DNA from: Lumbricus terrestris
Lineage: Eukaryota; Annelida; Clitellata; Crassiclitellata; Lumbricidae
Assembly: GCA_949752735.1 (NCBI GenBank)
Contig: OX457047.1
Location: forward strand, 5,556,026 to 5,620,025
Direction of reading: 5' to 3'
Length of the DNA stretch: 64,000 nucleotides
Each line of letters begins with the position of its first letter. Position 1 is the stretch's first letter. Of the stretch, positions 13,491 to 23,129 are shown one piece after another. The position numbers and the translations under genes were made by a program. The notes under the pieces were generated by a model, which did no database searches, was not told where the DNA came from, and saw only the letters and a list, made by a program, of their open reading frames with translations.

Positions 13491-14509
13491 AAAAGAACAT
13501 CTTGTTTTCGAGAAAGAAGTTTTTAAGTAAAGTCTATATTTATTGAGACCTTATGGCACTCTTACAAGCACTGAAAAGTACAGCTAATTTGTTAAGATAA
13601 CAGCTTAAAATGCTACCATTGCAATGTGAAAATTCAAAAAGTTTCTGGTGGGGAGGGGCATATCCCCTCCCCACACCCCTCCCCTACCACTCTCGGCGCT
13701 GCGCGCCTCATGATTGTCTTCAGACGGTCAATTATCTACCCCTCCGAAAACCTCAATTCCCCCAGAGGTGGGGGATAAATTAAACTCTGGTTTCGGCCAA
13801 AAACGACTAAAAAAGTTCATCAGATTTTTCGGCGAAAGATCAACGAAAAAATTTCCGACCCCAGCCCAAAAAATTTTTGGCCCCCCCCTTCGAAAATTCC
13901 TGGATCCGCCCTTGGCCAAAGCCTGTAAATCAAAACGTCGCTATGAATTGTATCGTGCCTGTCATTCCTTTGTGCTCTGTCCTTAATTGCAATTGATGTC
14001 AATGTGGCTGGTGAAGACATATGTACCTTTTCCGAATAGTTTCTGCGTTATTGATATTTGCTGAATAATTTAGGAAACGAAGGTAAGTGATTGGCATGCA
14101 TTTGTCTATAGGCCTACCTTATACCTTATGCTTGAGCCGTGTACAACACACTAATAGAAACATGTTGAAATTTATTGAAGTCCTAAGTGCTATGTTGAAC
14201 TTTTGAATTCCTACGTCAACTACTGTTGTCGCAAGTCTTAGTCACTTCTTATTGCCATGACGCGCATTTACCCATATGACTTTGCGTCGCATAGACCTAT
14301 ATTATAGTCGCATAATCGCGCTTGGTTTTGGGGGAACATCATCCCGTTGCTTTGAAGGATAACTCTTTGCACGTAAGTCTGATGCTAATAGAAATCCATT
14401 CAGTTAGACTCTACAAGCTTATTGGATTTTGCAGTAAACGAAGGGCTGCTTATTTATTGGATTACGGTTATTTCAGAGAAACCGTAACACTAACATACTG
14501 CCACAGCAG

Positions 14510-14650
14510 TGGCGGCGCCAGAGGGGGGCTGGAGGGGGCTAAGCCCCCTCTAAATGCGGCTCAGCCCCCCCAAAGCAAAATGCCGAAAATGTCTATAACG
14601 GCTTATTTCGTTATAAGAAAACTAGACAATCATCAATGGCATCGAAATCT
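14510..14650 (+). mobile_element. hAT-type element end (CAGTGGCGGCGCC)
   Basis: Begins CAGTGGCGGCGCCAGAGG and continues AAATGCGGCTCAGCCCCCCC. The inner block recurs at ~15000-15115 and, inverted, at ~33240-33440. The opposite terminus was not found, so it is a fragment or nested by later insertions. 14660-14990 holds nothing I recognise. Confidence 0.55.
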
Positions 14651-15159
14651 ACTTTGAGAATGAAGTTAGCGACTTCATTTCTTGGCCTCAGTCTATGAAA
14701 ACGGGTGACAAGTTTGCACCATTGCCTTTTGACCATACAACGGGACAGGGTTGTCGAAATTGTCGAAGATACAACATGGCTCTTAGACACCTCGTTTCAG
14801 ATTGAAACCGTTTTATAAGTATTAGACGTATAGAAATATCGAAATTGCATAGTCCTTCAAAAAGTGGTGCAAAGCTGTATTTTATCTTGATTTTTCGCAT
14901 ATTTCACAAAATTAATCATCGTCGCAAAAGAATGTTTAGGGTTTTCTCCCTCCTGCAATCAACTATATAATCATAGCGTAGATGTTTGCGTCGTCAGAGG
15001 GCTAGGGGTTATAGCCTCTAAATGCGGCTCAGCCCCCCCCCAAAGCAAAAAACAGAAAATATTCATTACGGCTCATTTCGTAACAAGAAAGCTAGACAAT
15101 GGTCAATGGCATCGAAATCAACTATATATACAATATTATATATATATATATATATGCAT

Positions 15160-18100
15160 TAGGGTGGCCCTTAAAAATGAAAGTTAAAAATAATCTTCTG
15201 GCACCCCTCCAATCTATTTCAATTATGAAGAAAATAATTTGTGCAAAAAATCTTTTCAATAGGGCAATATTTAGGGGTGCCCCCCGAGCTCTCAAGTTTC
15301 AATAATGTACGAGTAAACTTCCAAATTATAATTGGGATTGCAAACTGAAATTTTCAGTGCTTTAATACATTCTGTCGGCCTACTAATGTTTGCAATGCTT
15401 CAACATTTAATATTTAGTACTTACTTACTTATTAAAATTACGTGAGCTCTAATTTTTTAGTACAAATTCAAATATATGTTTGATTAACGTTTGTTGTCTG
15501 GTTGAAAAAAGGTGGCAATATTTTATGAAGAGTTGCTTAATGCAAGGAAAGACATTTGATTTTAGTCTACTATTGGAAACATAGGCCTACATTGTCAGAC
15601 ATAGTAAATACGAAATATTACAAATAATTATTCATAATTAATTATGCAAACGCGAGGGAAAACAAGTGTCTATCTACTTGGCTCTTATGAGCCTGAAATT
15701 CTTGGAGCAAAGTTGCCATCGTATTGTCAAACTTTTGGATACTTCTTGCATCTACTCAAAGTTGGCAAGCAGACAGTCCGTTATTCCGGTCAACAGGCTA
15801 TAGAAAAAGCCACTCTATTTTGGAACCGAGCTGGTATACCTGTAAGAGGCAAAAATCATTGTATTGACAAGTTGGAGTCGGTGTTCGTGGAATGGAAAGG
15901 ACTTCAAAAGCATAGACACCGAACAGCTACAGCTCACAACATTAAGGAGGAGAAATTTATTGAGAGACTAGAAGACCTGTTTGCTGTTGTCCATACAGAC
16001 GCTCTCACAATGATCTCCATTCCTGAAGACAGAGACTTTCTACTCTCTCAAAGGCAGAAGGGACTCCAGGTTCAGTTGGTGCAGCTGACATGGTGGATAT
16101 GCGTCGAAGACAGCGTGCACAGGAACGGAAGGAAGTGGAACAGATGCGCAAAAAAGCACAGGAAGAGTTCGCGGCGTGTACATTGTACAAACCAGTTAGT
16201 AGGCCTACTGGATACCGATTCCTGTTCAAGTGATGAAGAATCAAGTGATGAAAGTGATGGGCCTGATGTTGGATGTAAAGAAAACAAAACCTGCGGCACA
16301 AACACTAGTAAAAATGAACCAACTGCGCCCAAACGAGCCAGAATCAATACTATGTCTCCTGGTCTGACATCGGCTTTGGACAGAACAAAGATTTCGTCAA
16401 GAAATGCTACATTCGTTCTTAGCGAAGTGGCTTCCAGTCTTGGCTGTGACGTCAAGACTTTGAATATCAACCGAAATTTCATTCAACGAGCCAGGGCGAG
16501 CAACAGAACCACCAAATCAAACAGCCTTCAATCCGAATTTTCCGCCTTAGTTCCCCGTTCTTTGGGACGGCAAGTTTCTGGAAGATTTGACATCACGCGA
16601 ACCTGTTGACCGTCTTCCAGTTCTGTTCTCAGGTGTATGAATTGAACAGTTACTGGGCATTCAAAAACTATTCACAGGAACAGGCTCAGCTCAAGCATCT
16701 GCAGTCGTCCAGTGTTTGAGAGAGTGGAATGTTCAAGATCAGCTTTTGCTTTGTGCTTTGACACCACAGCCAGCAACACAGGTCATCGCTCAGGTGCATG
16801 CTTCCTAATAGAGCAAGAATTTTCCTGGCATGTCGACACCATGTTATGGAACTAATTGTTGGGGCTGCATTTGAAAAAAAACTTCCATTGGAACTTCTAC
16901 TGGACCTGATGTACTTCTTTTCAAGAGGTTTCGAGACCACTGGAAATTCAATGAAAGCGACAAACTTCAGGTAGCCTCGTCAGATCCTTTGGTGGAATCA
17001 TTGGTGGTCCAACACCGTTCTGATATCTTGGAGTTTGCTCATAGACATTTAGCAACTGCACAGCCACGATTACAGGGAATTTCTCGAGCTCTCAGTTGTC
17101 TTTCTTGGAGGTGTTCCTTCTCGTGGAATTCGGTTTTGAATACCTGGCGCTACGCACCGGGCACGATGGATGGCAAAAGTCATCTATACCATAAAGATGT
17201 GGCTCTTTCGTGCTCAGTTCAAGAAGACTGCTGCAGAAGAACGCAGCGTTCGTGATATTGCCATATTTTCAGTTGTTGTCTACCTGAAAGCCTGGATAAC
17301 TGCGCCAATTGCTGTGGAGGCTCCTCTGAATAACTTCACTCTCATGGCAAACCTTCTCACATATCCACATACTACAATTTCTTCTGCTACAAGCAAGAAG
17401 CTAGGGCTTCATCTCTGGTATTTGTCTGAAGAGCTTATTGGGCTTGCTCTTTTTGATTCAACGGTATCCAATGACTCCAAGAAGCTAATGATTGCTGCCT
17501 TGGAAGAAGTAGCCCCAGATCATCCGCCTAAATGACCCAGTGTGAAGTCAAATGCATTTCTTGGCACCAGCGGTCTGGAACAATACTGTAAACCAACTCC
17601 AAGAAACTGTTCCAGGTGCTTGGTCTGCGTGGACTTTCTGAGATGATGCTTTCCAAAGATCCTGCTCTTTGGGAAGAGCATGATGCATTTCTAGAAGCAC
17701 AAGTAGTACTCAAAGGGTTGTCTGTCGTCAATGATAGAGCTGAACGAGGTGTGGCACTCATCCAGGACTTAAATAAAAAGCTAACAAAAGATGAGGATCA
17801 GCTTCAATTTCTCCTGCATGCAGGTTGTCAGTGAACATCGACGACAGTTACTTGACTGTAGGAAAAAAAATCTCGTGTCAAATTAGTAGAAAGCAGTGAT
17901 TCCTGCATTTTATTGTCCTGTACTTATCATTTACTTCTTTGACCAGCTGAACAGTCAACAATAACTGAATAATGATTGAACAGTAAACGCCTGTTTCATT
18001 GGCATTGCTGCATCACTAGAGTGTATTTTAGTCATCTCTGTAAAATTATGAGTGACAGTGTGTTGAATATAGTTTGGTTGAAATTGTATGATTCAATTGA

Positions 18101-18272
18101 TCAAATTTGTAATATAGAATAAATTTCGGCGCTCGAGGGGCACGCCTAAATGTTTTGCAATTCCAAAATCCTTTTCAACATAATGTTATTTCTATAATTG
18201 GCATAGATTGAAAGGGTGCCAGACAAAATTTTACGATTTTTATTTTTTGGCTGTATGCTAAGGGCCACCCTA
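15160..18272 (+). mobile_element. Complete long-TIR transposon, family 1 (8-bp TSD)
   Basis: Starts TAGGGTGGCCCTTA and ends with its inverse TAAGGGCCACCCTA. Inverted similarity continues inward ~140 bp with blocks TCTGGCACCC, CAATCTAT and GGGGTGCCCC. A perfect 8-bp duplication ATATGCAT flanks it (15152-15159, 18273-18280). It carries one decayed gene on the plus strand (15644-17834). The 8-bp duplication and the protein core fit a hAT-like mechanism; superfamily assignment is inference. A relative with similar termini is at 39776-42597. Confidence 0.88.
15644..17834 (+). pseudogene. Transposase-like gene of family 1 (frameshifted)
   Basis: Coding is spread over all three frames with several frameshifts and stops. 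Recognisable in order: an N-terminal part (SYEPEILGAKLPSY, IPEDRDFLLSQRQKG), a basic segment readable in a second frame (DMRRRQRAQERKEVEQM), an acidic stretch (DEESSDESD), LDRTKISSRNATFVL, RLPVLFSGV, then the core FDTTASNTG at 16757-16783, CRHHVME at 16831-16851, and C-terminal MAKVIYTIKMWLFRAQ and LWYLSEELIGLALFD. The layout agrees with a multicopy, uncharacterised invertebrate protein family I recognise by pattern. The D..NTG...C-x2-H-x2-E core resembles RNase H-fold hAT-type transposases; that function is inferred. This copy cannot encode an intact protein. Confidence 0.8.
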
Positions 18273-18274
18273 AT

Positions 18275-19230
18275 ATGCATATTAAGTTGCATAGGTCATT
18301 TAATTCGTTGCATAGCAAATGCTACAAGTTTAGTGAGCCAGTCTTGTTGCATTTAGTACCTGCCTACTGTAAACCGTTTCTTCTTTATGGAATGGAAGCT
18401 GTCAGCCCTACCAAAAGTGAGCTGAACTATTTAGAGTACACATACAGCTCTGCAGTATGTAAAATTTTTAACCCTCGAGTGCCCAAGGGGGGGGTCCGAC
18501 CGGACTCCAGGCCCGTTTTTTCCAAATAACTTTTTAACGGCTATAGATATGCAAAAATGCTTTTAGGTATTCCTAGAGCAACCATTTGGGCATCGAATGG
18601 TATATTTTGCGTGAGTATTGTCCAACCCTGTACCCCACAACCACATCGTATACTAAGGGTACCGCAAGATTTGCTGCTATTCCTTCGGTAAATGACGCAA
18701 GCAAGCATTATACTGTGTATCATGAGATTTTTACACTATTATTTTGCACCAGGTGGTGCTATTGTGATATAAGATACATCAGACGACTGACAATTCATCT
18801 GGGAATACATAGAACTAAATTCTGTTATGATATTCCAATCCCTTCTCAAGATTTCAGCATGAAAACGATAGACTTCCTTCGGTAAATGACGCAAGCAAGC
18901 ATAAAATGTGTATCAAGAGATTTTACACTATTATTTTACACCAGGTGGTGTTATTGTGGTATAAGATACATCAATCGATTGCAAATTCATCTGGGAATAC
19001 AATACTAAATTCTGTAACGATATTCCAATCCCTTCTCAAGATATTACCATGAAAACGCTGGGGTCCGCGCGGACCCCCCCCTTGGGCCTTCGTGTACCAA
19101 AAAATACCTTGGGCACTCGAGTGTTAAAGTCTCCCATAGTAGTGTTGTATCTGTACTGCACATCATGCATGAAAATAATATTGCAGACTGCTGGTTATCC
19201 AGAAGATTGCGTTTTATCCAGAAATGCCTT
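18275..19230 (+). pseudogene. LINE RT C-terminal fragment, split by a TTAA element
   Basis: Reads KCYKFSEPVLLHLVPAYC, LLYGMEAV and SAVCKIF up to 18467, then resumes at 19128 as KVSHSSVVSVLHIMHENN ... RRLRFIQKCL and a stop. Removing 18472-19123 plus one TTAA restores a single frame, so both parts belong to one RT thumb/C-terminal domain of a CR1/L2-type LINE. The start is cut by the neighbouring long-TIR transposon or truncation. Confidence 0.7.
18472..19123. mobile_element. piggyBac-like MITE, 652 bp, copy 1
   Basis: Flanked by TTAA on both sides (18468-18471, 19124-19127). Termini CCCTCGAGTGCCCAAG and inverted CTTGGGCACTCGAGTG. A near-identical copy lies inverted at 54600-55250, also between TTAA sites. 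TTAA target and CCCT start are hallmarks of piggyBac elements; there is no transposase, so it is non-autonomous. Subterminal GGTCCGCGCGGACC is a perfect palindrome. Confidence 0.85.
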
Positions 19231-19589
19231 TGACACAACAATGTAGTTGTCAGATTTGCGTCATGTTTCTCTTACACACCTCAAATGTGCGCCCTCTTGT
19301 TATTTTCGGTATAATAATTATTATATTCTTGTTGTGTATACCACCACTGTCTGGGAATGTAGGCCTACGTTTGATATAATGGTCAACTAAAAAGTCCTAG
19401 TGCTATTAGCATATACATGTAAAACATTTGTGTTCAGTAAATTATATGTATATATATATATATATACATAAAATAATTGCGTGCATATATCTAAGCAAGC
19501 ATATTTTTGTAGTAAAAAAACCAAAACTTAAACTGTTTTCTGTCATTAGTAGCCTAATATGCAGGCAGATAATTATAACAGTGTCCTGT
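19231..19589. other. Unassigned spacer with (TA)n
   Basis: AT-rich, with a short (TA)n run near 19447-19467 and one TAGGCCTA octamer. No gene, element end or RNA seen. Confidence 0.6.
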
Positions 19590-20540
19590 GAATGCTGTTG
19601 GACACCTTTATTGTGATTTATTTTTTTTTGTGATTATTCTAATTCAATGTCCAGGGTAACGGTCTCTGTTGTCATAGACCCTGGTCAAATCGGATCCATC
19701 CATTATTGTGATTACTTTTTTATTGTAAAATTTCTGAGTATTAATACTGTGTTGGACACCTTTATTATAATAACTTGGAACTCGAGTCCGTGTCCATGGT
19801 TGACATTTTATACGATAATACTGAATTGCACACCATTTTATTAGAAAATTTCTTAATATTGATGCTATGTTGGACACCTTTTATTGTGACAACTTGGATC
19901 ACGAGTCTGCGTCTATGGTTGACTTTTTATACGATTATACTGAAATGCACACCATTGTATTGTTGAGTTTCTGAATATTAATGCGCTGTTGGACACCTTT
20001 ATTGTGATTTATTTTTATTTGTGATTATTTAAATTGAATGTCCAGGGTAACGGCCAGTGACTGTTGTCATAGACCCTGGTCAAATCGGATCCATCCATTA
20101 TGGTGATTACTTTTTTATTGTAAAATTTCTGAGAAATAATACTGTGTTGGACACCTTTATTGTGATAACTTGGAACTCGAGTCCGTGTCCATGGCCGACT
20201 TTTTATACGAAAATACTGAATTACAAACCTTTTTTTGTAAAATATATGAATATTAATACTGTGTTGGACACCTTTATTGTGATAACTTGGAACTCGAGTC
20301 CGTGTCCATGGTCGACTTTTATACGATAATACTTAATTGCACACCTTTATATTTGAAAATATTTGAATATTAAAGCTGTGTTGGACACCTTTTATTGTTA
20401 CAATTTAAATCACGAGTCTGTGTCCATGGTTGACTTTTTAATACAATAATACTGAATTGCACACCATTGTATTGTGAAATTTATGAATATTAATTCGGTG
20501 TTGGACACCTCTTATTGTGATAACTTGTAACTCTAGTCAA
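19590..20540. repeat. ~125-bp tandem repeat with GGACACCTTTATTGTG
   Basis: Repeated units read TGTTGGACACCTTTATTGTG, AACTTGGAACTCGAGTCC, GTCCATGGTTGAC, TTTTATACGATAATACTGAA and TTGCACACC. Two units (near 19655 and 20045) contain instead the block CCAGGGTAACGG...TCATAGACCCTGG, which is also dispersed at 35.4 and 58.6 kb. Apparent ORFs are by-products. Confidence 0.85.
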
Positions 20541-20924
20541 CGTGGTTTCTGAGTGCTTGCATATCGGTATATCAAAGACAATAGGGACTTTACATTACCT
20601 CACTGTCTGCACCACATAGCTACTAGGGCTGCTATGTGCACACGCACTGTATATAATGCATTGCCTTTCGGCTCAGGTGACTGAAATTCGGGGTATGGTA
20701 CAGCGCTGGCACGGCATCATAGACTTGACGCGGGCGCGTTTGAGGACCACCCATTCTCGTTTGCTACCTTAGTTGGACACCTTTGTTTATGATAATTCGG
20801 AACTTAATCTAGGTTTCCCGCACGTTTTTTAGAATGGTAATCAAGAAAAGTTTGTGAAATAGCTTGCATGTGACAATTACTGCAACATAGTAATGAATGT
20901 ACCCAAGAAAATTGGTATCCGGAC

Positions 20925-22010
20925 GTTTCATCCTCGGACGTTTCATCCCCGGACGATTCATCCCGGACGATTCATCCAGTGGACGTTTCATCCCAGGACG
21001 TTTCATCCCAGGACGGTTCATCCAGTGGACGGTTCATCCAGTGGACGTTTCATCCCAGGACGATTCATCCCCGGACGATTCATCCCGGACGATTCATCCC
21101 GGACGATTCATCCAGTGGACGTTTCATCCCAGGACGATTCATCCGAGGACGTTTCATCCCAAGACGTTTCATCCCAGGACGATTCATCCCAGGACGTTTC
21201 ATCCCGGACGTTTCATCCCAGAATAAGATTTGAAACTGTGCGCACCCTTATTATCAGCATCTTCACGCTCATTCTCATAATCAGAAATAATATGTGTAAT
21301 TATACTAGGTCCCTATATGAGAACTATATCTGGTTCAAATGTTTCAAAGTTAAGTGTGCGATAAATGGGCAATTGCCCGAAGATATATTAGGACCTCTGC
21401 TCTTCCGTATCCGGCAACTGCACGTCTCACTCTCCCGGCCAATTGAACGTACTACATCAAGCCACCGACCATTGAATAGGTGATTAATGAACAATAGAAT
21501 AGGTGACTCTTCGCCTGGACGTTGTATTACCCTGCCGACATGGGCGGAGTTTGTTTTCAGTTCGTGGGGATCTAAGCTTGGCCCCTAATAAACTCCGTCC
21601 TTTCACATCATATTAGTATGTATTTTATCTATCTGGATGAACCGTCCGAGGATGAATCGTCCACTGGATGAATCGTCCTGGGATGAACCGTCCGGGGATG
21701 AAACGTCCATTGGATGAACCGTCCACTGGATGAACCGTCCGGGGATGAAACGTCCATTGGATGAACCGTCCACTGGATGAATCGTCCTGGGATGAAACGT
21801 CCACTGGATGAATCGTCCGGGATGAATCATCCGGGATGAATCGTCCGGGGATGAATCGTCCTGGGATGAAACGTCCACTGGATGAACCGTCCACTGGATG
21901 AACCGTCCTGGGATGAAACGTCCTGGGATGAAACGTCCACTGGATGAATCGTCCGGGATGAATCGTCCGGGGATGAATCGTCCGGGGATGAAACGTCCTA
22001 GAATCAGAAA
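20925..22010. mobile_element. Foldback structure with inverted minisatellites (GGACGTTTCATCC)
   Basis: 20930-21230 is a forward minisatellite of 13-17-bp units GGACG(A/T)TTCATCC with CC or AGT linkers; 21640-22005 is the same minisatellite on the opposite strand. About 400 bp of unique sequence lie between. Tandem-repeat arms in inverted orientation are characteristic of Foldback-type elements; no gene or TSD was identified, so classification is tentative. Open frames over the arms are repeat artefacts. Confidence 0.7.
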
Positions 22011-22794
22011 ATTATTTGGCATAAATTGTAAGCTTATTAACTGTTAACCATTCTGCTACTAAACAATGAACGCTATAAGACAACGTACAGTACTATTATG
22101 TTAACACTTGATGAACAATGATATTGTTATGACAACGTTATAATATTTTTATGGTTAATTTGGACGTCATAAATTCATTGTTACTACACTGTATAAGCTG
22201 TAAATTGTCGTCAACGGCCTTTTATGTCATACGACGACGTTAAACTTTGGTTTTAAAAAAAATACACTAAAAATCAAAAAACCTCAACAATTGCTGACTT
22301 CGTTTAAATAACCCACCCAATCTCCAACTACATCTTGCAATGGAATATTTATGTGGAGCGCTTTTGTGCCAGTGCACAATTTCTTGTAAAACCCTTCGCA
22401 CGATTGCCAGATGACCGCCCTGGGAAGAAAATGTTCTAGTTGCGTCTCTGGGAGGGAGGAAGGCTTGGGGCTTCAGCCCCCCAAACCTGAAATCCTGGCG
22501 CCGCCACTGCATGGTTGCTATGGAGTTTTGCAGTTTATATGTGTCTATTCTTTAATCGTGTTTTTCTCGAAATAAAATTTTCGAAATGGCAACTACATTT
22601 TCTTACATAACTTTGGACAGGAACATGCTAGAGTAACAATTTTGGTGTCATTTAAAAGCAGAGATTGAGTGCTTTACGGTGGTATGAAAACCTCAAAATG
22701 TGAAATTTCCGACTTAGTGTGTGTTTCACTCTGATGGGTCACATTTATTCATTGGCCAGTAACCACACGCATGTATGACAAATAGCCGCATATC
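22011..22794. other. Spacer with a hAT-type terminus
   Basis: 22420-22508 ends GAAATCCTGGCGCCGCCACTG, the right terminus of the CAGTGGCGGCGCC hAT-type family, without a matching left end nearby. The rest is AT-rich and shows no gene. Confidence 0.5.
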
Positions 22795-22988
22795 GTGCGG
22801 TACCCTTAGTATATGCTGTGGTTGTGGGGTACAGGGTTGTACAATACTCACGCAAAATATACCATTCGATGCCCAAATGGTTGTTTTAAGATGTCCTAAA
22901 AGCATTTTTGCAGATCCATAGCCTTTAAAAAGTTATCCGGGAAAAACGGGCCTGGGGTCCGGTCGCACTCCTCTTGGGCACTCGAGGG
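22795..22988. mobile_element. piggyBac-like MITE, truncated copy 3
   Basis: Matches the last ~190 bp of the 54600-55250 copy (GCGGTACCCTTAGTATA, GGTACAGGGTTG, AAAAGTTATCCGG) and ends CTTGGGCACTCGAGGG directly before TTAA (22989-22992). The other end is absent. More diverged than the two full copies. Confidence 0.75.
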
Positions 22989-23129
22989 TTAAGCACCTAG
23001 CTTGTTTATGTAAGCTATTATTTTCATTTGAATGGTAAGCACATGAGGCGCAGGAAAATGATTTAAATCACAAAATGTAGATGTCGTGCTAAAACGGAAT
23101 TTGTTCACTGATATGGTGCAACTTATAAA

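Larger units (their letters stand above)
10038..13914. mobile_element. 3.9-kb hAT-type element carrying two satellite arrays
   Basis: Termini CAAGGGCGGATCCAGG and inverted CCTGGATCCGCCCTTG, flanked by an exact 8-bp duplication GCCAAAGC. Copy B has the empty site (GCCAACACCTGTAAATC near 52405). The first and last ~150 bp match the short element at 57760-58153, so this is the same family with a large interior. The interior has no transposase; it holds a MITE-related block, an inverted satellite (10.75-11.9 kb) and a second satellite (12.75-13.5 kb). Mobilisation would need a transposase supplied in trans. Confidence 0.8.

Noticed and set aside
20893..22022. Frames of 80-196 codons rich in GRFIPGRFIP or TFHPRT
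   Set aside because: Minisatellite translations on both strands.
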